Positions 1-11,132 of a stretch of 64,000 nucleotides of DNA are shown here, piece after piece. Numbering within the stretch: position 1 is the first letter of the stretch; the number at the start of each line of letters is the position of its first letter. Origin of the DNA: Flavobacterium sp. (lineage in GTDB: Bacteria > Bacteroidota > Bacteroidia > Flavobacteriales > Flavobacteriaceae); assembly GCA_010365135.1 (NCBI GenBank), contig JAAFGY010000003.1:1-64000 (forward strand), written 5' to 3'. The notes beneath the pieces are model-generated. The model was not told where the DNA came from and ran no database searches. It was given only the letters and a program-made list of their open reading frames with translations. Made by a program: the position numbers and the translations under genes.

Positions 1-115
1 GCTTTAACTTTGGTTCAATATATCAATAAATTTATCTTTGATAGACCCATAAATAATATCAAAAATCAAATAATTTAATTACACCCAACGGGTTTAAATT
101 ATTATAACGAGCTTT

Positions 116-1165
116 TTAGATAATTAACATTGCATCACCGTAAGAATAGAATTTATATTGCTCTTTAATCGCTTCGTCGTAAGCTCTTTTCATTAAATCG
201 TGACCGCAAAAAGCAGAAATCATCATTAATAAAGTTGATTTTGGCGTGTGAAAATTGGTAATCATACAAGTTGCCAAACTGAAATCGTGAGGAGGAAAAA
301 CGAATTTATTAGTCCAACCTTCAAAAGGATTGAGCGTTCTCTGTGATGAAACTGAGCTTTCGATGGCGCGCATAGAAGTAGTTCCAACGGCACAAATACG
401 TTTTTTGTTTGCTTTTGCATTGTTCACAATATCACAAGCTTCCTGAGTAATTTTCAATTCTTCGGAATCCATTTTGTGTTTCGATAAATCTTCTACCTCA
501 ACTGGATTGAAGGTTCCCAAACCTACGTGAAGTGTGACTTCGGCAAATTTTATTCCTTTTATTTCCAATTTTTTCAACAAATGTTTAGAAAAGTGCAAAC
601 CGGCAGTTGGTGCAGCAACAGCTCCTTCTTCTTTAGCATAAATGGTTTGGTAACGCTCCGCATCTTCTGGAGTTACGTCCCTGCTAATGTATTTTGGAAT
701 TGGAGTTTCACCAAGTTCTGTCAATTTATTTCTAAATTCTTCGTACGAACCATCGTAGAGAAAACGCAACGTTCTTCCGCGTGACGTTGTATTATCGATC
801 ACTTCAGCAACTAATGAATCGTCATTGCCAAAATATAATTTATTTCCGATACGGATTTTTCGAGCTGGATCGACCAAAACATCCCAAAGGCGTTGTTCCG
901 CATTTAGTTCTCTAAGCAAAAAAACTTCGATTCTTGCTCCTGTTTTTTCTTTGTTTCCGTACAAACGCGCAGGAAAAACTTTAGTATTATTCAAAATAAG
1001 AACATCACCTTCGTCGAAATAATTGATCACATCTTTGAACGTTTTGTGTTCAATAGTTTGTTTTTTTCGGTCGATAACCATAAGACGGGATTCGTCTCTG
1101 TTTTCGGCTGGATATTCGGCAAGAAGTTCTTTTGGTAAATGGAATTGAAAATGTGATAATTTCAT
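116..1165 (-). CDS. queA: S-adenosylmethionine:tRNA ribosyltransferase-isomerase
   Basis: 349 aa; [30 protein letters not shown] and [13 protein letters not shown] motifs typical of QueA. Confidence 0.97.
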   Translation of the reverse strand: MKLSHFQFHLPKELLAEYPAENRDESRLMVIDRKKQTIEHKTFKDVINYFDEGDVLILNNTKVFPARLYGNKEKTGARIEVFLLRELNAEQRLWDVLVDPARKIRIGNKLYFGNDDSLVAEVIDNTTSRGRTLRFLYDGSYEEFRNKLTELGETPIPKYISRDVTPEDAERYQTIYAKEEGAVAAPTAGLHFSKHLLKKLEIKGIKFAEVTLHVGLGTFNPVEVEDLSKHKMDSEELKITQEACDIVNNAKANKKRICAVGTTSMRAIESSVSSQRTLNPFEGWTNKFVFPPHDFSLATCMITNFHTPKSTLLMMISAFCGHDLMKRAYDEAIKEQYKFYSYGDAMLII

Positions 1166-1316
1166 CTTTAAGATTTTAGATTTTAGATTTTAGATTTTAG
1201 AATTGCAAAGTTCTAAAAAATAAATCGTGTGCAAATATACGATTGCGAGATAGGCGTTGTCAAGTGTTTCGATGTTTATTTTTGTTTTCCTCACAACGAC
1301 GCCAAGTCACAAAGTT

Positions 1317-2564
1317 TTAAATTTCAGAAATAGTAAAACCAATATTTTTTAAATCCTCCCAAAAATCAGGATAGGATTTTGAAACTACTTCGGCATTTTC
1401 GATAATTATAGGCACTCTCAAAGCCAAAGGCGCAAATGCCATTGCCATTCTGTGATCGTTATAAGTGGCAATTTTTACACTCGAATTGATTTCTTTTGTT
1501 GCAACCAAAGTCAAACTATCATTGGTTACAGAAATGTTTGCTCCGAGTTTTGTCAATTCAATTCGAAGTGCTTCCAATCTATCAGTTTCTTTAATTTTTA
1601 AGGTGTGAAGTCCCGTCAAATGGCAACCAATTCCTAAACCAAGACACGTTACTACAATAGTTTGCGCAATATCTGGTGAAGAATTCAGATTACAGAGTAG
1701 AGATGGCAGATTAGAGATTGCGTGTTTCCGCAAAACAATGCAGTTATTTTCAAAAACCGTTTCTACTCCAAGATTTTTATAAATTTCAACCAACGAACTA
1801 TCGCCTTGCAAACTATTTTGTTTGTAACTTGATAATTTAATTTCTGTTCCGATTTCAGATAAAGCCACTATACTAAAAAAGTAAGAGGCCGAACTCCAAT
1901 CGGATTCCACGGTCATTACTTTCGAATCTACTTCCTGTTTTGGGGAAATTATAATTACGTTGCCTTCAAAACTGGTTTGAATGTGTAAATCATTCAGCAA
2001 TGCCAAAGTCATTTTGATATAGGGAATGGAAGTAATTTCGCCCACCAAAGTCAATTCGAGTCCGTTTTGTAATTTAGGTGCAATTAACAACAAAGCCGAA
2101 ATATATTGACTGCTGACATTGGCAGGAATTGAAACTTTATTATTATTCGTAATTTTTTGTCCTTTGATTCGAATTGGTGGAAAACCATCTTCATTTTCAT
2201 AAGAGATTTGCGCTCCTAAATGTTGTAGGGCTTCGACCAAAACTTTTATGGGACGCTCTTTCATTCTTGGCGAACCGGTCAAAACCACTTCACGACCTTC
2301 GTTTACGGCAAAATAGGCGGTCAGAAAACGCATTGCTGTTCCTGCGTGATGAATGTCAACTAATTGTGAATTGTGAATTGTAAATTGTGAATTTTCCAAA
2401 GCTTTTGTCATTACTTCGCTATCATCAGAATTGGAAGTGTTTTCCAGGGTAATATTTGGAAACAAAGCCTGCAACAGCAATAATCGATTGGTTTCACTTT
2501 TGGAACCCGTTATGGAGATGGCAGATTTGAGATTAGAGATGGCAGAGTGTAGCTGTAAATTCAT
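1317..2564 (-). CDS. aroA: 3-phosphoshikimate 1-carboxyvinyltransferase (EPSP synthase)
   Basis: GSKSETNRLLLLQ, HHAGTAMRFLTAYFA and KETDRLEAL...YNDHRMAMAFAPLA motifs. Confidence 0.95.
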   Translation of the reverse strand: MNLQLHSAISNLKSAISITGSKSETNRLLLLQALFPNITLENTSNSDDSEVMTKALENSQFTIHNSQLVDIHHAGTAMRFLTAYFAVNEGREVVLTGSPRMKERPIKVLVEALQHLGAQISYENEDGFPPIRIKGQKITNNNKVSIPANVSSQYISALLLIAPKLQNGLELTLVGEITSIPYIKMTLALLNDLHIQTSFEGNVIIISPKQEVDSKVMTVESDWSSASYFFSIVALSEIGTEIKLSSYKQNSLQGDSSLVEIYKNLGVETVFENNCIVLRKHAISNLPSLLCNLNSSPDIAQTIVVTCLGLGIGCHLTGLHTLKIKETDRLEALRIELTKLGANISVTNDSLTLVATKEINSSVKIATYNDHRMAMAFAPLALRVPIIIENAEVVSKSYPDFWEDLKNIGFTISEI

Positions 2565-2675
2565 TTTATAATTAAGAGTTATGAGTTATCCGTTATGAGT
2601 TATAACTTGTAACCATATAATTTAGGTGCGCAATTTACCAATACTCATTCACAATTCATAATTCACAACTCATAA

Positions 2676-3026
2676 TTATTTCAGCTTATCATTGTTTTTA
2701 TGACGGTCTTTATCGCGAACCGATTTCAGTTCCATTTTTTTGTCGAAAGCGACTTGCAAATCGATTCCGGTTTGGTTTGCTAGGCATAAAACTACGAAAA
2801 CCACATCGGCTAGTTCTTCGCCAAGGTCTTTGTTTTTGTCACTTTCTTTCTCGGATTGTTCGCCATAACGACGGGCAATAATTCGGGCTACTTCGCCTAC
2901 CTCCTCGGTAAGTTGCGCCATATTTGTGAGTTCATTGAAGTAGCGAACGCCGTGTTCTTTGATCCAACTGTCTACTTCGAGTTGGGAGTTTTTTAGGTTC
3001 ATAGGATTTGTTTTTTGAAAACCCAA
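2676..3026 (-). CDS. MazG-like nucleotide pyrophosphohydrolase
   Basis: 116 aa; LTEEVGEVARIIARRYGE...LGEELADVVFVVLCLANQTGIDL is a MazG-type EExxE...ELADV motif. Confidence 0.85.
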   Translation of the reverse strand: MGFQKTNPMNLKNSQLEVDSWIKEHGVRYFNELTNMAQLTEEVGEVARIIARRYGEQSEKESDKNKDLGEELADVVFVVLCLANQTGIDLQVAFDKKMELKSVRDKDRHKNNDKLK

Positions 3027-3052
3027 AGATATTTATTCTACATTTCGATCCC

Positions 3053-5041
3053 TTAAATTTTCTTCAAAACAATTTTTTCGTTTAATTTATCAATCATTTG
3101 CTTATAAAAAAATTTTAAAGTGTCATAAAAAGCAGCTGAAACAACAACGCTCTTTATCTCTTTATTAACAACAACTTGAATCATATTATTGGTGGTAGAA
3201 ATATTAAAAGTAAACAAACCAACGTTTTCTCCAGTCATTAAATTTAGGGGTTTGGGCAGTATTTCCACTACATATCCCTCAGGTATTGCAATGTTAAGGT
3301 TGTATTTAAATTGGGTTGGATAGCCAAAACAAATAGGTAATTCCCTATTTTCCAAAACAAAAGGATTCTTTGTAGGCGTAAAAAAAAGTAGTGGATCTAG
3401 ATATATTTTATCTCCTATTATCTCCACTTGATTGTCGGCCGTGATGGTAAAATTTTCGACTATAGGTTTAGATAAATCTTTACTTTTCTCGACATTGTAT
3501 TCACTAATTTGCATTCCTGGAAGATCATCCTCTACTTTTTCTAGATAATTTTGCTGATTTACTTCCGCATACTTTTCTCTGAAAGAAAATGCTTCATAAT
3601 CGGTACTATTCACTCTATATTTACCAGACAATTTGCCTTTTTCATCAACAGAAACCATCATATTTAGTATTTTTTTGGATAAAAAAGCAGGCTGCAGATT
3701 GATTTCTTCTGATGTTCCATCCTCTCGCAACAATCGGCCTATCCAGTTCAATGTGTAGTTTGGTAAAATATTATTAGTTGTATATTTATTTGTTGCATCT
3801 AATAGAATTTGTTTTCCATCAATTTCGGCTGCAGCAATTACATAATTAAAAACAGTTCGGTTCGGAAATATTGGCACTCCATTATCCAATGTGCTTAATA
3901 ATACTGGATTTGTTGGTATTCCTGCATAATTTAGCATTGCCATAAGAATAAAATTGACTTCGGCCACATTCCCAGTCCCATCAATATAAGCTTGTTTCAC
4001 GCCTTTATCAGTATAATATCCTTTTTTATGATCCCAATTCATTTTATTTTGGACAAATTTAAAAATGACATCCAATCTTTCATTTTTAGAGGTTACATTT
4101 TTTAAAATTAGTGTCAAATCTTGGGCAATATAATCTCTTTCCTTGAGTTCTTTTCCAAAATCTTTATCTTCATAAATGGTTTTGGCCACACCTTCCCAAG
4201 TCTTCGAATAATCTTTTACAGGCTCTTGATAAAATTGTGTTTTCTCTAATTCATGGAAAATAGCCATTCGGTAATTTTGGATATTATCGACAAAAGGCTC
4301 TTCTTTTAAGGCTGCTATATTTTTGACAATATACTTGCTATTCACTTGAGCGAAAGTAACCGATTCCGTTCTTGTATGATCATATTGATTTGCAAAAGCA
4401 AGCGAACCGTTACCAATTTTAGACTCGGCGATAATTTTCGCACCGCCTTTTGTAACTGCCTTATATACAAAGAAACCTGGTATTTCCGTAACACATTCAG
4501 AATAATTTACTGGTATTTCATATTGAAAATTAAAGTCTGGGAATTCGACAATGTCTTCTGATTTTACACTATATTTAAACTCAATGATGGAACCCACTTT
4601 GACATTTGGCATGGCTATCGCGGCTTCCTTCCAGTATTTATTAACCGTTGTTTTAAAGATTCCCTCATTTTTTAATTTTGTTGCAACTACATTTCCATTT
4701 TCGAGATTATAGGTTACAGCGTCTGAAAATTCCACCCTATCACTGTTTAACTTTTCATATCCAATTCGGTATGGAAGTTTATAATTGCCCCACTTAAGTC
4801 CTTCTTTTTTATATATTTTTATTCTGAATGTAGTTTCGGTATTAATGCTAAATCCGTCTTTAATATCATAACTAAAAAAAGTTCGAGCTTTATTGTACAA
4901 AATCGCTGCTGCTGCCGTTGTATCTGCTGCATATACCTTTTCTTCTAATTCGGCAACAGAAACTTTTCCTAGTTTTAATGATTGTGCATTGGCGGTCAAA
5001 AAATTAAGAATAAAAAAAACTAAAAATAATCTGATTTTCAT
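3053..5041 (-). CDS. DUF3857/transglutaminase-like domain protein, secreted
   Basis: Signal peptide; paralogous to the next two genes; KLGKVSVAELEEKVYAADTTAAAAILY start block shared by the array. Confidence 0.85.
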   Translation of the reverse strand: MKIRLFLVFFILNFLTANAQSLKLGKVSVAELEEKVYAADTTAAAAILYNKARTFFSYDIKDGFSINTETTFRIKIYKKEGLKWGNYKLPYRIGYEKLNSDRVEFSDAVTYNLENGNVVATKLKNEGIFKTTVNKYWKEAAIAMPNVKVGSIIEFKYSVKSEDIVEFPDFNFQYEIPVNYSECVTEIPGFFVYKAVTKGGAKIIAESKIGNGSLAFANQYDHTRTESVTFAQVNSKYIVKNIAALKEEPFVDNIQNYRMAIFHELEKTQFYQEPVKDYSKTWEGVAKTIYEDKDFGKELKERDYIAQDLTLILKNVTSKNERLDVIFKFVQNKMNWDHKKGYYTDKGVKQAYIDGTGNVAEVNFILMAMLNYAGIPTNPVLLSTLDNGVPIFPNRTVFNYVIAAAEIDGKQILLDATNKYTTNNILPNYTLNWIGRLLREDGTSEEINLQPAFLSKKILNMMVSVDEKGKLSGKYRVNSTDYEAFSFREKYAEVNQQNYLEKVEDDLPGMQISEYNVEKSKDLSKPIVENFTITADNQVEIIGDKIYLDPLLFFTPTKNPFVLENRELPICFGYPTQFKYNLNIAIPEGYVVEILPKPLNLMTGENVGLFTFNISTTNNMIQVVVNKEIKSVVVSAAFYDTLKFFYKQMIDKLNEKIVLKKI

Positions 5042-5127
5042 ATATTACAGTATTGGTTTTTACATCGGTCATACTTGTCTGCCCACAGTGCTTTCGATCA
5101 ATTCTCGATTAAGCTCATTTCATATTA

Positions 5128-7149
5128 TTATATTTTCTTCAAAACAATTTTTTCGTTTTGTTTGTCCATCATTTGCTGATAGAAATCTTTCAAAACTGGA
5201 GAAAAATCTGGAGAAACAATAGCCGTAGCGATCGTTGAAGTAATCGCTGTTTGAATTCTACTGGCGGTATTGACCATCATAAATTTAAAAGCACCAATAT
5301 CATTTCCAGTAGCAATATTTATAGAAGCAGGCATTGACTCCACGACATATCCTTGGGGTATTTCAAAATTAATAACAAGTTTGTTTAGCATTGGATAACC
5401 AAAATCTACAGGATATTCTCTGGCTTATTGTTTGAATGGATTTTCTTTAGCCGTTAGAAATAACATTGGAGAAATGTAAATTTTGTCATTTATTACTTCA
5501 ATGCTTTTGGTGTCTTTAAACGAATAACTTTCAATTATAGGTTTCGACAAATCCAAGTCATTTTCTCTAACATAATCGCTAATCTCGATGTTGTTGTTGC
5601 TGTTTTCTAATTTGTCTAAATAAGTATCTTTGTTCGTGTCTGCGTTTTCCTTTCTAAACTCTAATGCATCGTAATCCGTGAGTTGTCTTCTTATTTTTCC
5701 CTCGGCAGAACCATCCGCTTTTACAACAACATTCATATTGGTAGCCTCTTTTGAAAGTGTTTTGGGCATTAAATCTACTTGGATCGATGTTCCGTCTTTA
5801 CGGATTAATCGTCCCACCCAGTTCAAATCTCGCAATGGTAAAATATTGGGTATAGCATATTTTTCGGTAGCGTCTAACAAAATCAATCCTTCGGGTGTTT
5901 CAACTGCTGCTATAACACAATTAAATGCAGTTCTACTGGGGAAAAAAGCAATTCCATTATCGCGAGTGCTTATTAAAACGGGATTTGCGTTGTATCCAGC
6001 AAAACGCAACATTGCTGTAAGCATCAAATTGATTTCGGCTGTATTTCCTGTTTTATCTTTATAGGCTTTTTTTACTCCGTCATTACACGAATACCCATTG
6101 TATTTATTCCATTTTACTGAATTTTTCACATAATTAAATACGGCTGCAATTCGTTCGTTTTGAACATCATTACCTGTCAATAATTTATTAATATCTTCTT
6201 CAAAATAGCCAGTTTTATTAAGTTCCGGTCCAAAATCATCATAATTAAAAATAGTTTTTACTACAGATTCCCAATCGGTTGAATAATATTTTGGAAGAGA
6301 ATTAGGGAAATTTACCAGAGATAATTCATGAGAAATACTAGAGGTATAGTTATCCATATTATTCACAAAAGCTTCTTTCTTCATTGCAGGCAAATCTTTA
6401 GCAGAATAAGTGGTCTGAGTCTCCAAGTAATCAATTTTTTCTTCTGAAAATTTGGTGTTAACAGCAGAAAAGCCTGGTCCTCCTGATCTTTCTTTATTAT
6501 GAAAAACGATGTCATTTGTCTTCTTTAAAACAGTCGTATTCAACATTACATATCCTTTTTGATTAGAATTAAAAGTGTAATATTCTGGAATATAGGTTTT
6601 GTATTCTGAAAAATTCACTGGAATACTGGATTGAAAATACCAATCTCGTAAAAAACTGATGTATCCAGTTTTAAGAGTATATTCAAATTCTATAACCGAA
6701 CCTTCTTTTACATTGGGCATTGTGATTTTTTTTCGTCCCCAATATTTATTGATCTTTTCAGTAAATTCTCCATCGCTTTTTAATTTTGTTTTTTCAATTT
6801 TACCTTCTACTAAATTATAAGTAATGGCGTCTGAAAAAGAAACTTTTTCATTTAAAGAACTTTCTAAATGATACGAAACTTCTTGATTTGCAAAATCATA
6901 TCCTTCTTTTTTATAAATTTTAATTCTGGTCTTTACAATTGTAACGGTTTCAAAACCATTAACTTCTGAATATTCGAATTTAACTTCTCCTTTTTTGAAT
7001 AATATGGCTGCTGCTGCCGAAGGATCTTTAGGATGTTGTTTTTCTTCTAATTCGGCTACCGAAACTTTTCCTAATTTGAATTCTTGGGCATTGATTTTCG
7101 AATTGAAAAAGGTAAAAAATAAAATTAATACTAGTAAGTAGGTTTTCAT
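5128..7149 (-). pseudogene. DUF3857/transglutaminase-like protein interrupted by a single in-frame TAA (ORFs 5425..7149 and 5128..5391)
   Basis: After PFKQ the minus strand reads TAA GCC AGA GAA TAT CCT GTA GAT TTT GGT TAT CCA ATG (PFKQ*AREYPVDFGYPM), in frame with the downstream ORF; the adjacent paralog reads PFKQEVREYPVDFGYPF. Confidence 0.85.
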
Positions 7150-7152
7150 TAT

Positions 7153-9171
7153 TTATTGGTTCTTGGTTAGTATAATTTTTTCATTTTCCTTAGTAATCAT
7201 TCCTTGATAAAACTCTTTTATAACATCGTAAAAATCTGCGGAAACGATGGCCGTATTGATAGTTGTTGTGATTATCATTTTGATTTTGTCGTCTGTATTT
7301 TCGATAACATAACTAAAAGCTCCAATATTGTCACCAGTTAACAAATTAGCAGCTTTAGGCAAAAATTCTACTTTATATCCTTGTGGAATATCAATATTGA
7401 TATAAATTTTGGACTCAAAAGGATAGCCAAAATCGACAGGATATTCTCTTACTTCCTGCTTGAAAGGGTTCTCTTTATCCGTTAAGAAAAGCAGTGGCGA
7501 CAAATAGATTTTCTCATTGATAATTTCTACATCTTTGTTCGATTTGAACGAATAGGTTTCCATCACTGGTTTTGATAAATCAAGCTCATTGGCTCTTACA
7601 TATTCTCCTATTTCGATACCATTATTGTCGTTTTCTAATTTTTTTAAATAAGATTCTTGCTTGGCATCCAAATTATTTTTTCTGAATTTTAATGCTTCGT
7701 GGTTGGTGTATTGCCTTCTGATCTTACCGTCAATTGTTCCATCTGCATTCATGACAACATACATTGTTGAAGTTTCCTTTGAAATCATGGTTGGAGTCAA
7801 ACTTATTTGAGTTGAAGTTCCATCTTTTCGAATCAAACGACCAAACCAGTTCAAATCTCTTAAAGGAAGTATATTTGGACCCGAAAACATTTCAGTTGCA
7901 TCAAGTAGCATAAGCCCTTCTGGAGTTTCTACTGCAGAAATAACATAATTGAAAGCGTTTAAACTCGGAAATAACGCGATTCCGTTGGCTCGGGTACTTA
8001 TGATTACGGGATTGGCATCGAATCCTGCATAACGCAACATTGCTGTAAGCATCAGGTTTATTTCGGCTACATTACCCGTCTTGTTTTTGTAGGCTGTTTT
8101 TACACCATCATTGCAGAAAAAATTGTTGCGCTCATTCCATTTTATATTCGATTTTACATAATTGAAAATTGCTCCAATAGTTTCTCCTCTGGATTTTGCT
8201 CCACTTATAATTGTTTTTAAATCTTCTTCAAAATAACCGTTTTTACTAAGTTCAAGCCCAAAATCTTCAAACTCATAAATTGTTTTGGTTACCGATTCCC
8301 AATCTGTCGAAAAAATTTTTGTGGGACGATTATTAAACTTTGTCATAGCAAGCTCATGCGATATACTTGAGGTGTAATTTTCGATATTATTTACAAATGC
8401 CTCGTCTTTCATCGCTGGCAAATTTTCGGCTAAATAAGTGGTTTGGGTTTCTTGATAGGCAAATTCATCTTGATTTATAGTTGTTGCGATACTAAGTATA
8501 CCTTGATTTCTTTCTTTACTTTTTAAACTTATTGATTTAAAATTTCCTTTTGTGGTTACTTTCGGAAAAATAAACCCTTTTTTATTGGTGTTGAAAACAA
8601 AAAATTCGGGAATATAAGTGATCAATTCTGAATGATTCACCGGAATGCTAGATTGAAAATCCCAATCTCTCATCGAGCCAATAGCCTTTTTTTTGATAGA
8701 ATATTGAAATTCTATAACCGAACCTTCTTTTATATTGGGTAAAGTTATCTTTTTTCGACCCCAATATTTATTGATGTTTTCGTCGAATTCGCCTTCGGTC
8801 TTTAATTTTGTTTTTTCAATTTTTCCATCAACCAAATTATAAGTCACAGCATCCGAAACCGAAATAATTTCTTTAGAATTACCTGATAAATAATACCTGA
8901 TATTTTGATTTGCCCAATCATATCCTTCTTTTTTATATATCTTAATACGGGTTTTAACATCGGTAAACATTGCAAATCCTTCAGTTTGTGAGTATTCAAA
9001 TCGAACTTCTCCTTTTTTGAATAATATGGCTGCTGCTGCCGAAGGATCTTTGGGATGCTCTTTTTCTTGAAGTTCAGCGATTGAAACTTTTCCTAATTTG
9101 AATTCTTGGGCATTGATTTTCGAATTGAAAAAGGCAAAAAATAAAATTAATACTAGACAGTAGGTTTTCAT
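7153..9171 (-). CDS. DUF3857/transglutaminase-like protein
   Basis: 672 aa, intact paralog of the preceding pseudogene; near-identical signal peptide MKTYCLVLILFFAFFNSKINAQEFKLGKVS. Confidence 0.88.
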   Translation of the reverse strand: MKTYCLVLILFFAFFNSKINAQEFKLGKVSIAELQEKEHPKDPSAAAAILFKKGEVRFEYSQTEGFAMFTDVKTRIKIYKKEGYDWANQNIRYYLSGNSKEIISVSDAVTYNLVDGKIEKTKLKTEGEFDENINKYWGRKKITLPNIKEGSVIEFQYSIKKKAIGSMRDWDFQSSIPVNHSELITYIPEFFVFNTNKKGFIFPKVTTKGNFKSISLKSKERNQGILSIATTINQDEFAYQETQTTYLAENLPAMKDEAFVNNIENYTSSISHELAMTKFNNRPTKIFSTDWESVTKTIYEFEDFGLELSKNGYFEEDLKTIISGAKSRGETIGAIFNYVKSNIKWNERNNFFCNDGVKTAYKNKTGNVAEINLMLTAMLRYAGFDANPVIISTRANGIALFPSLNAFNYVISAVETPEGLMLLDATEMFSGPNILPLRDLNWFGRLIRKDGTSTQISLTPTMISKETSTMYVVMNADGTIDGKIRRQYTNHEALKFRKNNLDAKQESYLKKLENDNNGIEIGEYVRANELDLSKPVMETYSFKSNKDVEIINEKIYLSPLLFLTDKENPFKQEVREYPVDFGYPFESKIYINIDIPQGYKVEFLPKAANLLTGDNIGAFSYVIENTDDKIKMIITTTINTAIVSADFYDVIKEFYQGMITKENEKIILTKNQ

Positions 9172-9174
9172 TAT

Positions 9175-11082
9175 TTATTGGTTTTTTGTTAAAATCATTT
9201 TGGCATTATCATTTTTCGAAATTTGCTCCATAAAAAGACGGTAATCGTCGTACTCGGTGTTTTTATACAATCCTTTTTTGATTAAAATCGAACGTTTATA
9301 AGTCAAAGTAGTGGCGTCTCTTTTTATAATTTCTGTTTTGTATTCGCCGAATTTGGTATTCAATTCAAAATTATTTGGCATTGATTCTATAGAAAATCCT
9401 GTGGGTAAAGCAATAGCAATTTCGTCGTTATCATAGTATCCTCTTTGAATCTCGAATGGGTTTTTGCGGTTTCGAATTCTTTTTACACCTCCAGAACTTT
9501 GGTTGAATGCATCTAAAATAAAAATCATTTTATTGTTTGAAATGGTGCCATAATTCACTGCACTAATTTCCGCGTTTTCTGTAAAACTCACTTTTTCTTT
9601 TTCGTTTAAAAAAGTGATTTTATCAATTTTCAAATTGTTGATATTGTCCCAATATTCTTTATATTTTTTCTCTCTTTCGGTTGGCTGAGTGTTTTCTAAA
9701 CGATACTTCTGACCATACTGCGACCCTTGAGAGACAATTGCAATTTTTCCATAAAATTCTCCGTTATCATCTATCGAGTAGTTGCCTTTGCTAATTTGAG
9801 CATTGTCTTTATTTTCATAATTTTTTGTTTTAACAATCTCACCACCATCGGGTTTAATGATTAAAACATTTCTGTCATCAGTAAAATTTGCTTGATATCC
9901 AAAAGGAACATCTTGACTTGTACATTCTAAAAAAACGTAATCATCACCGTTTGGAATCGACAATATCATATGATTTCCTTGCATTGAGACAAAATCCGAT
10001 TGAATATCGTGTTTGTTTCTATCTCCAAATAACAGTGTGTTATAGGAAGGAACGTCAACCGCTTTTAACAATGCTCTCGTGTAATTTGACAACGCTTTGC
10101 AATCGCCATACCCTAAACGATCTACATCGTTGGCGAGCATTGGTTTCCAACCACCAATTCCAACTTGGATGCTAACATATCTTGATTTTTCCTGTAAATA
10201 TTTATAAACAATTGCTGCTTTTTTGATAGGATCTTTTTCGTCACCAACAAGATTTTTGATTTTTGTTTTGGTTTCCTCGGGCAATTCAATAGTTCCTGTT
10301 AAAATTTTATCCGAATACCATTGTCCATATTCTTTCCAACTTTTAGCATTGCCATCAACGCCTTCAAGATGAAAAAGTTCTAAGCCCATCATCACTTTTG
10401 GAAAAACGGAATATGCTGGACTATAATCTTCTTGTTTTTGAGCTAGAATATTGGTTGCCACATAAGAAAGCTGTGTTGAAGTATCGATCGTTTTATTAAT
10501 TTTAAAATTGGAAAAATTGAATTCCATTTTCTTAAAACCAAGACCTTCTGGATAATTCACGTTCAAAATACTTTTTTCAACGCTTACTTGATATTCGTTT
10601 AAAGGGAGCCATTGCGGAATAAAAGCCGTTGTAGAAGTTTCAATTTCGCTATCATATACTATAGTAAATGGATATTGTATAGGAGTATAATCCAAAAAAA
10701 ACAACCTGCTGTCCGAGAAGACCGTACCACCATCCGCGACACATTGATCTCTAAAGTCTTTTCTTTTAATTTTCTTTATTTCATTTCCAAAAGCGTCAAA
10801 AACGGTTGCTTGAATGTTTGCTACAGTTGTTTTCTTGTTGTAATATTCGTAGGCATTGATAGCTTCTTGCCCTTTTTCGTTCAGAACAGTAACAATTCTT
10901 TTCTGTTTGATATTCATATTTCGTTGAGTAGAAATGTTAATATCAGTTTGGTCTAAACGCACGACGGCATTGGCATTTTGCTTTAAACTGTCGGAAATTA
11001 ATAAGCTAGTGTATTCGGATTTTTGGGCGGCAATTGTAGTGGTAACCAAAAAAGCAATCAATAGAGAAGAAAGAAATTTCAT
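9175..11082 (-). CDS. DUF3857/transglutaminase-like protein (more divergent member)
   Basis: 635 aa; KYLQEKSRYVSIQVGIGGWKPMLANDVDRLGYGDCKALSNYTRALLKAV transglutaminase-like core. Confidence 0.88.
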   Translation of the reverse strand: MKFLSSLLIAFLVTTTIAAQKSEYTSLLISDSLKQNANAVVRLDQTDINISTQRNMNIKQKRIVTVLNEKGQEAINAYEYYNKKTTVANIQATVFDAFGNEIKKIKRKDFRDQCVADGGTVFSDSRLFFLDYTPIQYPFTIVYDSEIETSTTAFIPQWLPLNEYQVSVEKSILNVNYPEGLGFKKMEFNFSNFKINKTIDTSTQLSYVATNILAQKQEDYSPAYSVFPKVMMGLELFHLEGVDGNAKSWKEYGQWYSDKILTGTIELPEETKTKIKNLVGDEKDPIKKAAIVYKYLQEKSRYVSIQVGIGGWKPMLANDVDRLGYGDCKALSNYTRALLKAVDVPSYNTLLFGDRNKHDIQSDFVSMQGNHMILSIPNGDDYVFLECTSQDVPFGYQANFTDDRNVLIIKPDGGEIVKTKNYENKDNAQISKGNYSIDDNGEFYGKIAIVSQGSQYGQKYRLENTQPTEREKKYKEYWDNINNLKIDKITFLNEKEKVSFTENAEISAVNYGTISNNKMIFILDAFNQSSGGVKRIRNRKNPFEIQRGYYDNDEIAIALPTGFSIESMPNNFELNTKFGEYKTEIIKRDATTLTYKRSILIKKGLYKNTEYDDYRLFMEQISKNDNAKMILTKNQ

Positions 11083-11132
11083 AAAAAATGTTTTACCAAA
11101 TTTATGAAAACTTTCTTAAGATTAATCCTAAA

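Noticed and set aside
527-784. Antisense ORF opposite queA, and many similar antisense ORFs in the track (e.g. 825..1022, 5678..6064, 36678..37055, 56965..57378)
   Set aside because: Overlap confident genes on the other strand, low-complexity composition, no recognisable motifs.
5042-5127. Spacer between the first two DUF3857 paralogs as a possible regulatory RNA
   Set aside because: No convincing hairpin or conserved motif; likely decayed duplication junction.
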